From Marivirga harenae (GTDB lineage: Bacteria > Bacteroidota > Bacteroidia > Cytophagales > Cyclobacteriaceae): a DNA stretch of 64,000 bases. The stretch's first letter is position 1, and every line of letters begins with the position of its first letter. The position numbers were made by a program, and so were the translations under genes. The notes beneath the pieces were generated by a model. That model had not been told where the DNA came from, did no database searches, and saw only the letters and a list, made by a program, of their open reading frames with translations. The stretch is taken from NCBI RefSeq assembly GCF_030534335.1, contig NZ_CP130565.1, positions 193,501 through 257,500 of the forward strand, given 5' to 3'. Below are positions 7,583 to 17,321 of the stretch, in pieces.

Positions 7583-8227
7583 ATGGACAATCAACCTAAA
7601 AACTACTCCTCCACCAAATTCCAATTTGAAAAATGCATTGATTTTCTGCATAAGGCAGGTCAATCAGAATTTGGAGATCATTTTAAAGTTTACCCTGCAG
7701 ACTATGAAATCATCTTCAAAATACTGGCGTATTTTTTCGAAGATGAAAAGCTATGTAAGCAGTACAAACTTTCAATAAGAAAAGGACTTCTTTTGACTGG
7801 CCCAGTTGGCTGTGGTAAAACAACCCTCATGATGCTATTCCGCCACTTCCTCCACTCAGTCCATAAATACCCAGTTAAATCAACAAGAGAAATTTCTTAC
7901 GAATTTCTCGACCATGGTTTTTCCATCATCAACAAATACTCAAAAGCCCACTTCCAACGCTACCAAGACCAAATGGTGCCACGAACCCTGTGCCTCGATG
8001 ACCTCGGCTTGGAATCCACAATCAAGCATTTCGGCAACGAGACCAACACTATAGCTGAAATACTTCTTAATCGCTATAGCCTTTTCACCTCCAGAGGAAT
8101 GATTACACATGCTACAACCAACTTAAATCCTGATGAATTGGAGAATCTCTATGGAAACAGAGTAAGGTCACGAATGAGAGAAATGTTTAATCTCATCTCG
8201 TTTAATTCAAAAGACAAAAGAATGTAG
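7583..8227 (+). CDS. DnaC/IstB-like AAA+ ATPase, probable helicase loader
   Basis: A 214-residue ATPase. The Walker A motif is GPVGCGKTT with K79, the Walker B motif is LCLDDLG at about residues 133-139, and a sensor-like TTN motif follows (ITHATTNLNPDELENLYGNR). An arginine-rich box near the end (RVRSRMREMF) fits the arginine finger region. Loaders of this type place the replicative helicase at an origin; IstB-type relatives assist transposases. Because the gene follows a phage-O-like initiator and no transposase is present, a helicase loader is the better reading. Confidence 0.75.
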   Translation: MDNQPKNYSSTKFQFEKCIDFLHKAGQSEFGDHFKVYPADYEIIFKILAYFFEDEKLCKQYKLSIRKGLLLTGPVGCGKTTLMMLFRHFLHSVHKYPVKSTREISYEFLDHGFSIINKYSKAHFQRYQDQMVPRTLCLDDLGLESTIKHFGNETNTIAEILLNRYSLFTSRGMITHATTNLNPDELENLYGNRVRSRMREMFNLISFNSKDKRM

Positions 8228-8286
8228 CATTGCACAATATACATATCTCTACTCCCTTAAAGCATCATTTTAATCCAATGACATTA

Positions 8287-8670
8287 TTAGGAAGCCTTAC
8301 TTTCTATTTTTACTTTATCAATAATATCTAGAATATCTTTTTCAATTGGCATGGATTGCAACGGAGGAACATTAGCTCCCCCTGTATTCCCCACAGGAAT
8401 CCTTCCCACAAAAGATTTCACACCCCCTACAAGTAATCTAGGTATCTGCCCAATAATTTCTTTAGTGCTTTTTATTCTTATGCCAAATTTTAACATCAAC
8501 CAATGAACTTCGGAATGTTGAAAAGGATAGGGCTGGCCTAAGACATGAGCCCGTTCTAACTGTTGCCAGGCTTTTGGCAATTCTTTTTTATTTAAGTATT
8601 CCCTATATAATTCCAATTCTTTGCAGTAATAAATTTTGAGTCTTTCAGGCATTAATGTATTGAAATTCAT
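8287..8670 (-). CDS. DUF3703 family protein
   Basis: A protein of 127 residues from the chosen ATG; an ATG 13 codons further upstream is open but adds a non-conserved extension. The body carries the DUF3703 pattern: AWQQLERAHVLGQPYPFQHS, then VHWLMLKFGI and GRIPVGNTGGANVPP. The biochemical role is unknown. The family is commonly found beside heavy-metal transporters and metalloregulators, as here, where it is the last gene downstream of the efflux operon, 187 bp after the Fur-type gene. It converges with the helicase-loader gene. Confidence 0.75.
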   Translation of the reverse strand: MNFNTLMPERLKIYYCKELELYREYLNKKELPKAWQQLERAHVLGQPYPFQHSEVHWLMLKFGIRIKSTKEIIGQIPRLLVGGVKSFVGRIPVGNTGGANVPPLQSMPIEKDILDIIDKVKIESKAS

Positions 8671-8857
8671 ATCAAAATATTTTTTGAACGAAAATACAGG
8701 ATAATTCAATGCAGTGGAATTGCAATTATTGGAAAGTAAAAATGCTTTATATTATTTCTTCAAATTGCTCTATGAACAAGTCTAGGCATACGGCCAAAAA
8801 TATAATTAAAGTTTGAAATTTTTCAAGCTTACCCACTATTAACAATCCATTTACAAC

Positions 8858-9298
8858 TCAACTAGCGCATTTCCCGCAAATACCCTTTACTACCAAATTC
8901 GCCTCTTCTGATATGAATTTTTGTGGTAAACTAATCTCTGGGATTTTATATTTAGGTAGGCAAATGGTCTCATTACATTCCTTGCAATGAAAATGGACAT
9001 GCAAGTCTCGCTCTAATTCACATTTGCAACCATCTTCACATAATGCATATTTGGGCGCACCTGTACCGTCATCAATGCTATGGACTAGCCCATTTTCCTG
9101 AAATGTTTTAAGCGTGCGAAATAAGGTCACTCTATCAGATTTTTCAACCTCCTTTTCCAAATCAGTCAAACTAATGGCAATTTCTTGATCTAGCAAGGCT
9201 TCTAATACCAACAGACGCATAGCCGTTGGTCTAATATTCTTTTCTTGTAAATTCTTTTCAAGTTCCCTTATTTTCATTTCTTGATCTTTAACAATCAT
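8858..9298 (-). CDS. Fur-family metalloregulator (Zur-like)
   Basis: A 146-residue protein with an N-terminal winged helix (about 15-80; the recognition region is KSDRVTLFRTLKTFQENGLV) and a C-terminal metal/dimer domain. Cys105-x-x-Cys108 and Cys141-x-x-Cys144 form the structural zinc site, and the histidine cluster H100, H102, H104 (DLHVHFHC) is the expected sensory ligand set. Fur-family proteins repress transport genes when bound to metal. Its start overlaps the end of the CDF gene by 11 bp, so it is in the same operon as the efflux genes. Regulating an export operon with a Fur-type protein is less usual than with ArsR or MerR types. Which metal it senses cannot be read from sequence. Confidence 0.85.
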   Translation of the reverse strand: MIVKDQEMKIRELEKNLQEKNIRPTAMRLLVLEALLDQEIAISLTDLEKEVEKSDRVTLFRTLKTFQENGLVHSIDDGTGAPKYALCEDGCKCELERDLHVHFHCKECNETICLPKYKIPEISLPQKFISEEANLVVKGICGKCAS

Positions 9299-10175
9299 CT
9301 AACTCACAATTTTCCTCCATGCTTTCAGTTTCAATCGTAATATGATTAACAGATTCATCCTTTAATTCATTACGAGCTTTTTTCTTGATCTCTGAAAGCT
9401 CCGATAATCTAAAATCTTCTTTCAATCTTATGTGAATACTCATAATATGATAATTTCCGTCCAAAGACCACACATGGCAATCGTGCACATCTTTAATCTC
9501 ATCAATCACTTCCAATTTCTTCCGTATTTTATCAATTGATACATCAGAAGGAATTCCTTGCATTACAACGAGCAAACTCTTTTTTAGATTCTTATAGACA
9601 TTGTATAGCACGAATAAGGATATTAATACAGAAAGCAATGGGTCAATAAATGGAGCATCAAAATACATCATGATAATACTACCTATAAACACAGCAACCC
9701 AGCCTAATACATCCTCCAGTAGGTGCAATGAGACTACTTTTTCATTCAGAGATTCACCCTTTCTCAGTTTAAAGACAGCTGCTCCATTCACGATAATGCC
9801 CAGTATAGAAAGGTACAACATTCCTTCTACATTGGTTTCTTCAGGATTGAAAAGACCGGGAATTGCCTTAGTTAAGATAAATACGGAGCCCACGACTAAT
9901 ACTATGGAGTTTATGATAGCTCCTAACAGGGAAAACCGTTTATATCCAAACGAAAAGGTCTTTGTTCTGCCTTTTTTGGACAATTTTTGAAAATACCAGG
10001 ATAGCCCCAAGCTCAGGCTATCTCCCAAATCATGTAAGGCATCAGATAAAATAGCCAAACTATTGGTGTACAGCCCCCCAATAATTTCAATTATCGTAAA
10101 TGCAAGGTTGAGGAAGAAGGCTACTTTTACATTGCCTTCAGAATGATCATGTGAATGTTCGTTATTATTTCCCAT
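9288..10175 (-). CDS. CDF-family cation efflux transporter (CzcD/ZitB-like)
   Basis: A protein of 295 residues from the ATG at 10175, 2 bp after the previous gene's stop. An upstream ATG at 10259 lies inside the previous gene and is less likely. A short His-rich N terminus (EHSHDHSEG) is followed by six membrane helices. HxxxD/DxxxD-type zinc motifs lie in helices 2 and 5: SDALHDLGDS and HLLEDVLGW. A cytoplasmic domain contains HDCHVWSLDG. Such transporters export zinc, cobalt or cadmium from the cytoplasm against protons. It pairs with the RND pump, which would carry the ions on across the outer membrane. Confidence 0.9.
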   Translation of the reverse strand: MGNNNEHSHDHSEGNVKVAFFLNLAFTIIEIIGGLYTNSLAILSDALHDLGDSLSLGLSWYFQKLSKKGRTKTFSFGYKRFSLLGAIINSIVLVVGSVFILTKAIPGLFNPEETNVEGMLYLSILGIIVNGAAVFKLRKGESLNEKVVSLHLLEDVLGWVAVFIGSIIMMYFDAPFIDPLLSVLISLFVLYNVYKNLKKSLLVVMQGIPSDVSIDKIRKKLEVIDEIKDVHDCHVWSLDGNYHIMSIHIRLKEDFRLSELSEIKKKARNELKDESVNHITIETESMEENCELDDC

Positions 10176-10177
10176 AA

Positions 10178-10969
10178 TTATTTTGAAAGATTTAAAATTC
10201 TTATTGCGCCTCGAATCACAAAGGTGAAAACTATTCCACCAATTACTAAATCTGGCCATTTACTCTCTAATAAATACACCAGTACACCCGCCAAAATCAC
10301 ACCGCCATTCACAATTATATCATTAGAGGTGAAAATGCTACTCGCTTGCATGTGAGCCTCATTACTTTTTGCTTTATTGATTAGCCAAAGTGTCACTAAA
10401 TTTCCTGCTAGGGCTAGGATTGAAATTATAATCATCCAGTGAAACAAAGGTGTTCCACTTTCAGTAAAAAATCTTCTCAATACCTCCAAAAAACCTAAAA
10501 GAGCCAAGCCCATTTGAAAATAGCCACTTATTTTTGCCACTTTCTTTTTCCTAGCAACAGCAGCACCAACTGCCAATAAACTAAGCCCATAAACAATAGA
10601 GTCTGCTAGCATGTCCAAGGAATCAGCAACTAAGCCCATAGAGCTTGAAATCCAGCCTGTAGTCATCTCAATTACAAAAAAGACTAAATTTATTCCTAAC
10701 ACCCACCAAAGTACTTTTCTCTGCTGCGTATGATCAATAATTTCTGGCAAGTCTGCTTCTTGGGTGTTTACTAATTTTTCATTCAGTTGAAGTTCGGCTA
10801 GGGCGTTTTGAATGCCATCAATTTCAGCACTATGATATACCTGCAATTGTCGATGGGGAATATCAAATTCAAGCTGCTTAACCTCTTCTAAACTTTCTAG
10901 CTTCATTCGAATCATCTGTTCCTCAGAGGCGCAATCCATTTTATGTATTTTAAAAGTGCTCTTATTCAT
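10178..10969 (-). CDS. CDF-like cation transporter with N-terminal HMA-like domain
   Basis: A 263-residue protein. Residues 1-70 resemble a heavy-metal-associated domain, but with a single cysteine (MDCASEE, Cys13) instead of CxxC. After a linker, residues 88-262 are a CDF-type membrane region with ADSLDMLADS in helix 2 and TSNDIIVNGG in helix 5. The usual C-terminal cytoplasmic domain is missing. In this family the aspartates of helices 2 and 5 bind the ion. It is followed 2 bp later by a second, full-length CDF gene. The two may work as a pair, or this one may be a metal-sensing variant; neither can be decided here. Confidence 0.8.
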   Translation of the reverse strand: MNKSTFKIHKMDCASEEQMIRMKLESLEEVKQLEFDIPHRQLQVYHSAEIDGIQNALAELQLNEKLVNTQEADLPEIIDHTQQRKVLWWVLGINLVFFVIEMTTGWISSSMGLVADSLDMLADSIVYGLSLLAVGAAVARKKKVAKISGYFQMGLALLGFLEVLRRFFTESGTPLFHWMIIISILALAGNLVTLWLINKAKSNEAHMQASSIFTSNDIIVNGGVILAGVLVYLLESKWPDLVIGGIVFTFVIRGAIRILNLSK

Positions 10970-11027
10970 ATTTTGTTAAATATTAACTGATACAAAACCG
11001 CATGTTCTGAAAATTTTGAAATTCAAT

Positions 11028-12236
11028 CTAATGTCCATGAGAAGCCTTACTTTTATTCATCTCTGAAATCAAATAGTAAGCATCACTCCATGCGACTAGC
11101 GCCCCTGCTGGAAGTGGCTCCAGAAGTTTTATCTCAACCCATCCATCTGCCTTCAACCCAGTTCGTATTTCCACAGCTTGAAAAGTCCATTCCGTTTCAC
11201 CGTCTTTTTGAAGCTCTTCTGCAAGGAAAATATAAGGCTTTCCATCTTCTTCAATAATGGCTTCCTCTGGTAATGCTATGGCTTGCTTATTACTAGTTTC
11301 AATTCTAGCATTAATATACATACCGGGGATTAAAAAATTTTCCTTCTGCTCAATTTCTGCATGAACATGTACCGCTTTTGGGTTCTGCTCAAATTTCTTA
11401 CCCACAGAATATATTTTAGCAGTCAAATTTGCACCTGGCACTGAAGCAACCGAGAATTTCATTTGTTGGCCTACCTCCACTTTATGAACATCCTTTTCAA
11501 ACACCATCAAATCCGCATGAACATGTTCTGTATTCACAATCATGAACATTTCAGTTTGAGGCTCAACATATTGGCCGATCTGAACTTTGACTTTTTCTAT
11601 GTACCCATTTATAGGACTGACAACAGGTACATACTGATAAATTTCACCAGCCTGAATTCTTCTTATGTTTAAACTTAATTGTTTCAATTGAGCTTCATAA
11701 CCCTTCATTTCTCCTTGTTTTGCTTGGTAATTTGCTAAGGTCTCCTGGTAATCCTTTCCTGAGCCTACTTCCTCCTCATAAAGGCGCTTTTGTCTTTGCA
11801 TCTCTTTTTCAAGATACTGGAATTGACTATAAGCTTGTATATAGTTACTTTGAAGATTGCTGAGATTAGGGTGTGACAAAAAAGCCAATACTTCACCTTT
11901 TTTAACCTTATCTCCTTCAATCACTTTTATACTTGTTACATTGGCTCCTAATATGCCAGTAACGGTAGCTTCATGCTGTGGAGGAACTTCTAAATGTCCA
12001 TTTGCCTCCACAATTCCAGATAGGTTGCGGCTAGGCAGGGAATCCACCTTTATCCCTAGGCTTTCAAACTTAAGATTGGAAAGATGTAAAACAGACATTC
12101 CTGCTTCTTTATGTCCAGCCTCTTCTGCTGATTTATCCTTCGTATTATTTTCTATTCCAGTTGATTTACTGCCACAAGCTGTAATTACTGTTCCAAAAAA
12201 GAAGAATACCAGAATATATATAATTTGATTTTTCAT
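11028..12236 (-). CDS. RND efflux periplasmic adaptor lipoprotein (CzcB/CusB-like)
   Basis: A 402-residue membrane-fusion protein from the ATG at 12236. This start gives a lipoprotein signal peptide with lipobox VITAC (Cys21); a longer frame to 12341 overlaps the end of the pump gene and is unlikely. A barrel-sandwich/lipoyl half appears at about 85-125 (VTGILGANVTSIKVIEGD), a coiled-coil hairpin at about 130-190, the second lipoyl half near PVVSPINGYIEKVKVQIGQ, then beta-barrel and membrane-proximal domains. It bridges the inner-membrane pump and the outer-membrane channel. It starts 35 bp after the pump gene and is part of the same operon. Confidence 0.9.
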   Translation of the reverse strand: MKNQIIYILVFFFFGTVITACGSKSTGIENNTKDKSAEEAGHKEAGMSVLHLSNLKFESLGIKVDSLPSRNLSGIVEANGHLEVPPQHEATVTGILGANVTSIKVIEGDKVKKGEVLAFLSHPNLSNLQSNYIQAYSQFQYLEKEMQRQKRLYEEEVGSGKDYQETLANYQAKQGEMKGYEAQLKQLSLNIRRIQAGEIYQYVPVVSPINGYIEKVKVQIGQYVEPQTEMFMIVNTEHVHADLMVFEKDVHKVEVGQQMKFSVASVPGANLTAKIYSVGKKFEQNPKAVHVHAEIEQKENFLIPGMYINARIETSNKQAIALPEEAIIEEDGKPYIFLAEELQKDGETEWTFQAVEIRTGLKADGWVEIKLLEPLPAGALVAWSDAYYLISEMNKSKASHGH

Positions 12237-12271
12237 TGCTTTATGTTTTATAAATCTGATGATTTTATGAC

Positions 12272-15200
12272 TTATTTTGATGTTTTTAAATAATATTCTA
12301 ATTGATAGCGACTTTCTAAGTATTGGCCAAAGGCATTCCAAGAATCCACTTCTACACTGATAGCATCTTTTACATTTTGTAGAAAAGAAACATAGTCAAT
12401 AGCTCCTTCTCTGTAGGCTGCAATAGCACCTTTCCGCTGTTCGGTAGCAAGTGGCAAGGCCTCTTCACGGTAATATTTCCAGGAATCGTACCATTTCAGA
12501 TACTGCGCTCTAACACGATTGTATTCATTGTTCAATTTCAATTGAGTCTCTTTATAATTTTGCTTAGCAATATCCTTTTGAATTTTAGCAGACTGCGACC
12601 TACCTAGTTCAGGTGCAAAAAATAAAGGAATTTTAATACCTACCTGATAAGTATAAAACCCAGACTGGCCTGCAATTTCCTGTCTGCCATATTGCCCTTG
12701 CAACTTCGGCAGAAACTGTGACCGCCTCTCCCTTATGATGGCATCTGCCACTTCAACTTCTTGTGCCGAAATATCCAATAATGGATGACTTCTTAGAGAA
12801 TCTGCCACAAAATTTAGGGGATCTTCTAATTGTTCTGATGGAATATCTGCTACGGTGAATAAGCTGTCATTAGCAAACCACAGATTCAGTCGTTGCAGGG
12901 CACTTAGGTAGTCTCTGTAGGCTTGCTCTCTTTCAATATGTACTTTGTTGGCTTGATTAGCTGTTGCTAAAAATTCTAACTTAGAAGTAGCCTCTGTTTC
13001 CAATCTTATTTTAGCCGCTCTTTCTATATCCCTAAAAACAGAATCAAGTTTATCGTAAACTTCAAACTTATTCTTTGCAGCATAGAGATTTCCCCACGCA
13101 CTACTTACTTCTCGCTCCAATTCGATTATAGATAGGTCGAGTGCTTTTTCAGCTAGCGCCACTTTTTCCTTTTGAAGGTTTCGCTTAGAGGCGACACCAA
13201 AAACATCAATATTTTGCTGTTGAAAGCCAATGCTTGTATACACTCCATTGGAACCATTGCCCGCTTCTTCTCTTCCTTTGAAAATCTGAGTATTCCCCAA
13301 ATCCCAAGCTGTTTTCTTTAGTACTAGTTGCTTTTCAATTTCCAGTTTTGCCGATTTGATTTTAGGATAATTCTCGACCGCCTTTTTCTTAGCCTCATCT
13401 AAAGTGATTTCAGTAAACGAATCTTGCTGAACACCTTGTGCATGGCCTGAGCTTGACAAACCAAATAATCCTCCACAAATGATAAGTATAATAATAACAT
13501 TGACACTTGGTGATCTTAGTCCTTTTCTCCTGTCAATTCTTCCTTCAACAAAAGTGTAAAGCACTGGCAATACTACCAGCGTAAGCATCGTGGCAGTAAG
13601 CATCCCTCCAATGACTACTGTGGCCAAAGGCCGCTGTACTTCAGCTCCTGCGGAGGCAGAAAATGCCATCGGTAAAAATCCAAAAATATCGGTTGTTGCA
13701 GTAAGCATAATTGGTCTGATTCGTTCTTTGGTTCCTGTTAAAATTCGTTCTCTAATACTTGTAACACCTTCTTCTTTCAATGAATTGAACCGATTGATTA
13801 ATACCAACCCATTCAAAACGGCTACCCCAAATAGTACGATAAAGCCTACCCCTGCTGAAATACTGAAGGGCATATCTCGCAGCCAAAGAGCAAAAACACC
13901 CCCAATTGCAGCTAGTGGAATAGCGATATAAATCATAATGGATTGCGAGAAAGATTTTAAAGCAAAGTATAACAGTACAAATATTAAGAAGAGTGCTATG
14001 GGTACAACAATCATCAAACGACTTTTTGCCCGCTCCAGATTTTCAAATTCACCGCCATAGCTTATATAATACCCGGGAGGTAAGTCAAGCTCAGCATCCA
14101 GTTTAGCTTGAATGTCTTTCACTACTGATTCAACATCTCTACCTCTTGTATTAACGCCCACATAAGTTCTCCTATAAGTATTATCACGAGAAATCTGCAT
14201 GGGGCCTGGCACATAACTAATGTCTGCTACCTCTTTAATCGGGACCTGCGTACCGTCTGGCAAATCTATATACAGGGTCTGTAAATCCTCTATACTTTGC
14301 CTGTAGGCTTCATCAAATCGAATGACTAAATCGAAACGCTTTTCTCCTTCAAAAATCACCCCCGCTACTCCTCCAGCAAAGGCTGAGCTTACATATTCAT
14401 TCAGCTTTTGAATGTCCAATCCATATTGCGCAATCTTATCGCGATTATAGCGCACTGTCATTTGAGGTAAGCCTGATGTCCGTTCAGGATTAACATCTCC
14501 AGCACCCGGCACAGTCTCAATAATTTCAGCCATTTCCTGTACCTTCTTAGCAAGAATATCTAAATCATCACCATATAATTTAACGGCAATATCTTCCCGT
14601 ACCCCCTCTAGTAATTCGTTGAATCGCAGCTCTACCGGCTGTGTAAAAACAAAATTCACACCTGTAAGATGCGTTTCGAGCTTTTCCTTGATTTTCGTTA
14701 TCAATTCATTTTTTGTCTTAGCGGAAACCCATTGATCTTTATCTTTTTCCAATATTAAATACATATCGGCTATGTCCATTGGCATGGGGTCTGTAGGTAT
14801 ATCTGCCACTCCAATTCGAGCAGTAACAGTTTTAATCTCAGGAAAATTTTCGAGCAATAGTTGCTCTATTTTAATCGAAACCTTTTTCGATTCGCTAAGT
14901 GAGCTGCCTGGCCTTACCAATGCCTGCATGGCAATATCTCCTTCATCTAACTGTGGCACAAATTCGCCTCCCATTTTGGAAAATGTATACCCTGCAACTC
15001 CCAGTAAAGCAATGGCTAAGATGATGACCAGCATTTTGAAACGTAAAGCCCCTTTCAGTAGCGGTATGTAGGCATTATGAATGGCGCTTATGATTTTATC
15101 GCTCACCTTTTCTAAGCCTCGCTCAAATCTGCCAAACCAATTCTTTTTATTTTGAATGGGCTTCATCAGTAAGGCCGACATCATCGGAACGTAAGTCAAG

Positions 15201-16678
15201 CATAGGAGAATAGCCCCTATCATGGCGAAGCCAAAGGTGTAAGCCATGGGCTGAAACATTTTACCTTCTACTCCTGTGAGAAATAAAATAGGAGCAAAAA
15301 CAATCAATATAATGATTTGACCAAAAAATGCGGAACCCATCATAGTGCTACCAGCATCATAAGCCAAATCATCCATCACGCCCTGATTAAATTTTACTTT
15401 ACCAGACCTAATCCGCTTTTGTACTTCATAAACAGTTCCTTCAATAATGATGACAGCTCCATCTATGATAATCCCAAAATCAATGGCTCCTAAACTCATA
15501 AGATTAGCCCAAACACCAAATTGCTTCATTAGTATAAAAGCAAATAGAAGCGAAAGCGGAATAGTAGTAGCGGTGATAATACCACCTCGTAAACTACCTA
15601 AAAGCAATACCAAGGCAAAAATCACAATTAAAGCTCCCTCAATCAAATTGGTTTTAACCGTATCAGTGGTTCTTGAAATCAAATCACTTCTGTCAATTAT
15701 CGTATTGATGCTTAAACCTTCAGGAAGCGATTTTTCCACTTCTGCCATACGGTCTTTCACATCCTGTATGACCTTATTTGGGTTAGCTCCTTTGAGCATC
15801 ATGATAATGCCACCAACTGCTTCTTTTCCATCCTGGGTAAAAGCTCCATAGCGCACTTGATTTCCGAAATGCACTTTTTCCGCTATATCCGCAATAGTGA
15901 TAGGAATACCGTTTTCTGTCTTCACCGATATCTTACGGATATCATCTAATGATCTAATTAAACCTTCCCCTCGTATGAAGTTAGACATGTGGTTTTTCTC
16001 TATGTAGGCGCCTCCCGTATTAACATTATTTCTAGCCAGTGCCTCATAAACTTGAGAAATACTTACGTTCATGGCATTAAGCTTTTCAGGATTAATGGCT
16101 ACTTCATATTGCTTGATATACCCGCCAAAAGAGTTAATATCAACTACTCCCTTCAGTAAGGTCAATTGCCGTTTTACGATCCAATCTTGTATACTTCGAA
16201 GCTCCATTGGGGAATATACCGAGTCATAGCCCTCCTCTGGCTGAATGGTATATTCGTAAATTTGACCCAAGCCTGTTGTTATCGGCCCCATACTTGGGCT
16301 TCCAAATTTATCAGGGATGGTTTCCTGTAAGTCGTTGAGCTTTTCCTGTACTAATTGCCTAGGCAAATAAGTACCCATCTCATCTTCAAAAACGATGGTT
16401 ACAACTGAGAGGCCAAACCGTGAAACTGACCTAATTTCATTGACTCCCGGCAAGTTACCCATAGCCAATTCCACAGGGTAAGTCACAAACTGTTCTATAT
16501 CCTCCGTGGCTAGATTAGGCGAAACGGTCATCACTTGCACCTGATTATTGGTAATATCAGGTACAGAACCCAAATTGACCGTGTACATGGAGTATGTTCC
16601 AACTCCTATGAGTGCCATAGTGAGCAGACCCACAATAAATTTATTCTTTATAGAAAAAGAAATGATTTTATTAATCAT
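12272..16678 (-). CDS. Heavy-metal RND pump fused to a TolC-type outer-membrane factor
   Basis: A 1468-residue protein, some 430 residues longer than a normal CzcA/CusA pump. Residues 1-1045 are the complete RND pump with 12 membrane helices and two large periplasmic loops. The proton-relay motif in helix 4 reads D400-FGIII-D406-GAVIII-E413, the form seen in pumps for divalent ions (Zn, Co, Cd, Ni) rather than Cu/Ag. A second hydrophobic segment at about 1058-1080 ending in SGHAQ looks like an internal signal sequence. Residues 1090-1468 are a TolC/CzcC-like efflux domain (long helices, ITLDEAKKKAVENYPKIKSA). Such fusions occur in Bacteroidota. The fused part may be cut free by signal peptidase. 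It is the first gene of the efflux operon. Confidence 0.92.
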   Translation of the reverse strand: MINKIISFSIKNKFIVGLLTMALIGVGTYSMYTVNLGSVPDITNNQVQVMTVSPNLATEDIEQFVTYPVELAMGNLPGVNEIRSVSRFGLSVVTIVFEDEMGTYLPRQLVQEKLNDLQETIPDKFGSPSMGPITTGLGQIYEYTIQPEEGYDSVYSPMELRSIQDWIVKRQLTLLKGVVDINSFGGYIKQYEVAINPEKLNAMNVSISQVYEALARNNVNTGGAYIEKNHMSNFIRGEGLIRSLDDIRKISVKTENGIPITIADIAEKVHFGNQVRYGAFTQDGKEAVGGIIMMLKGANPNKVIQDVKDRMAEVEKSLPEGLSINTIIDRSDLISRTTDTVKTNLIEGALIVIFALVLLLGSLRGGIITATTIPLSLLFAFILMKQFGVWANLMSLGAIDFGIIIDGAVIIIEGTVYEVQKRIRSGKVKFNQGVMDDLAYDAGSTMMGSAFFGQIIILIVFAPILFLTGVEGKMFQPMAYTFGFAMIGAILLCLTYVPMMSALLMKPIQNKKNWFGRFERGLEKVSDKIISAIHNAYIPLLKGALRFKMLVIILAIALLGVAGYTFSKMGGEFVPQLDEGDIAMQALVRPGSSLSESKKVSIKIEQLLLENFPEIKTVTARIGVADIPTDPMPMDIADMYLILEKDKDQWVSAKTKNELITKIKEKLETHLTGVNFVFTQPVELRFNELLEGVREDIAVKLYGDDLDILAKKVQEMAEIIETVPGAGDVNPERTSGLPQMTVRYNRDKIAQYGLDIQKLNEYVSSAFAGGVAGVIFEGEKRFDLVIRFDEAYRQSIEDLQTLYIDLPDGTQVPIKEVADISYVPGPMQISRDNTYRRTYVGVNTRGRDVESVVKDIQAKLDAELDLPPGYYISYGGEFENLERAKSRLMIVVPIALFLIFVLLYFALKSFSQSIMIYIAIPLAAIGGVFALWLRDMPFSISAGVGFIVLFGVAVLNGLVLINRFNSLKEEGVTSIRERILTGTKERIRPIMLTATTDIFGFLPMAFSASAGAEVQRPLATVVIGGMLTATMLTLVVLPVLYTFVEGRIDRRKGLRSPSVNVIIILIICGGLFGLSSSGHAQGVQQDSFTEITLDEAKKKAVENYPKIKSAKLEIEKQLVLKKTAWDLGNTQIFKGREEAGNGSNGVYTSIGFQQQNIDVFGVASKRNLQKEKVALAEKALDLSIIELEREVSSAWGNLYAAKNKFEVYDKLDSVFRDIERAAKIRLETEATSKLEFLATANQANKVHIEREQAYRDYLSALQRLNLWFANDSLFTVADIPSEQLEDPLNFVADSLRSHPLLDISAQEVEVADAIIRERRSQFLPKLQGQYGRQEIAGQSGFYTYQVGIKIPLFFAPELGRSQSAKIQKDIAKQNYKETQLKLNNEYNRVRAQYLKWYDSWKYYREEALPLATEQRKGAIAAYREGAIDYVSFLQNVKDAISVEVDSWNAFGQYLESRYQLEYYLKTSK

Positions 16679-16973
16679 AAGACTTTTAATTAGTTATTTA
16701 AAAAGAGGAAAATGGACACAATCTAATTTGAATGGTCATCTTAGAGACCAACTCAATAGACATCACCAATACCTACTTAAAGCTTGATGAGGTGTTTATT
16801 TCCTTCAATTTTTAATGAATCATTTAGATTTTCCTCAGGCTGAAAGAATAAAAGAATCTTCCAGCTGTTAAGGCTTCTTGGAATTGCTCATTCAATCAGT
16901 ATAGTAGTACTCCTTAGCAATTTCTAAATGCCAATCATTATCAAAAGGGCGCACCTATCTGTTGAATAAAGCT
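16679..16973. other. Promoter region of the efflux operon
   Basis: About 295 bp between the pump gene and the upstream DUF6660-like gene, on the same strand. It holds no gene that I can support. It is where a metal-responsive operator would be expected, but I did not find a clear palindrome. Confidence 0.3.
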
Positions 16974-17321
16974 TTATAGACGAGGAGGTTTTAGGAAGTC
17001 GAAGATTTCAATAGTTCTGAAATCCTGATAATAGAGAGAATAAGAACCTGATAATAGATCAGGATGTGAAAATGGAATTTCTGTTATAGGAAAGAAATGG
17101 AGATGGCAGCAATGACATACACAGAGCGGTGAACAAGCATCTTCTTCCTGATTATGCTCGTGGCTTTGATTTTCATTTGCCAAATCACGATAAGAAGTGA
17201 TTTCTTGATCATTATTTATTGATTTAGCATCAGAGCAGGGTATCCCGCAAAGCGTAATCAAATAAATACTCAATATGTAGCATAAAACTTTCACGAAAGC
17301 AAAGGTAGAGATTAAATCCAT
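16974..17321 (-). CDS. Small Cys/His-rich DUF6660-like exported protein
   Basis: A 115-residue protein with an N-terminal hydrophobic segment (about 8-30) and a metal-binding-like middle with HEHNQEEDACSP followed by LCVCHCCHLHFF. This pattern fits the small DUF6660 family that accompanies metal efflux genes in Bacteroidota. A role as periplasmic metal buffer or sensor is inferred only from residues and position. It lies directly upstream of the pump operon in the same direction. The start is uncertain: a GTG at codon 11 (VKVLCYILSI) would give a tidier signal peptide. Confidence 0.65.
   Translation of the reverse strand: MDLISTFAFVKVLCYILSIYLITLCGIPCSDAKSINNDQEITSYRDLANENQSHEHNQEEDACSPLCVCHCCHLHFFPITEIPFSHPDLLSGSYSLYYQDFRTIEIFDFLKPPRL

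Noticed and set aside
7583-8227. IstB-type transposition helper of an IS21 element
   Set aside because: No istA transposase or terminal inverted repeats are nearby; the gene follows a replication initiator instead.
12272-16678. Copper/silver specificity of the RND pump
   Set aside because: The helix-4 motif DFG...DGA...E is that of divalent-metal pumps; no CusA-like pattern was seen.
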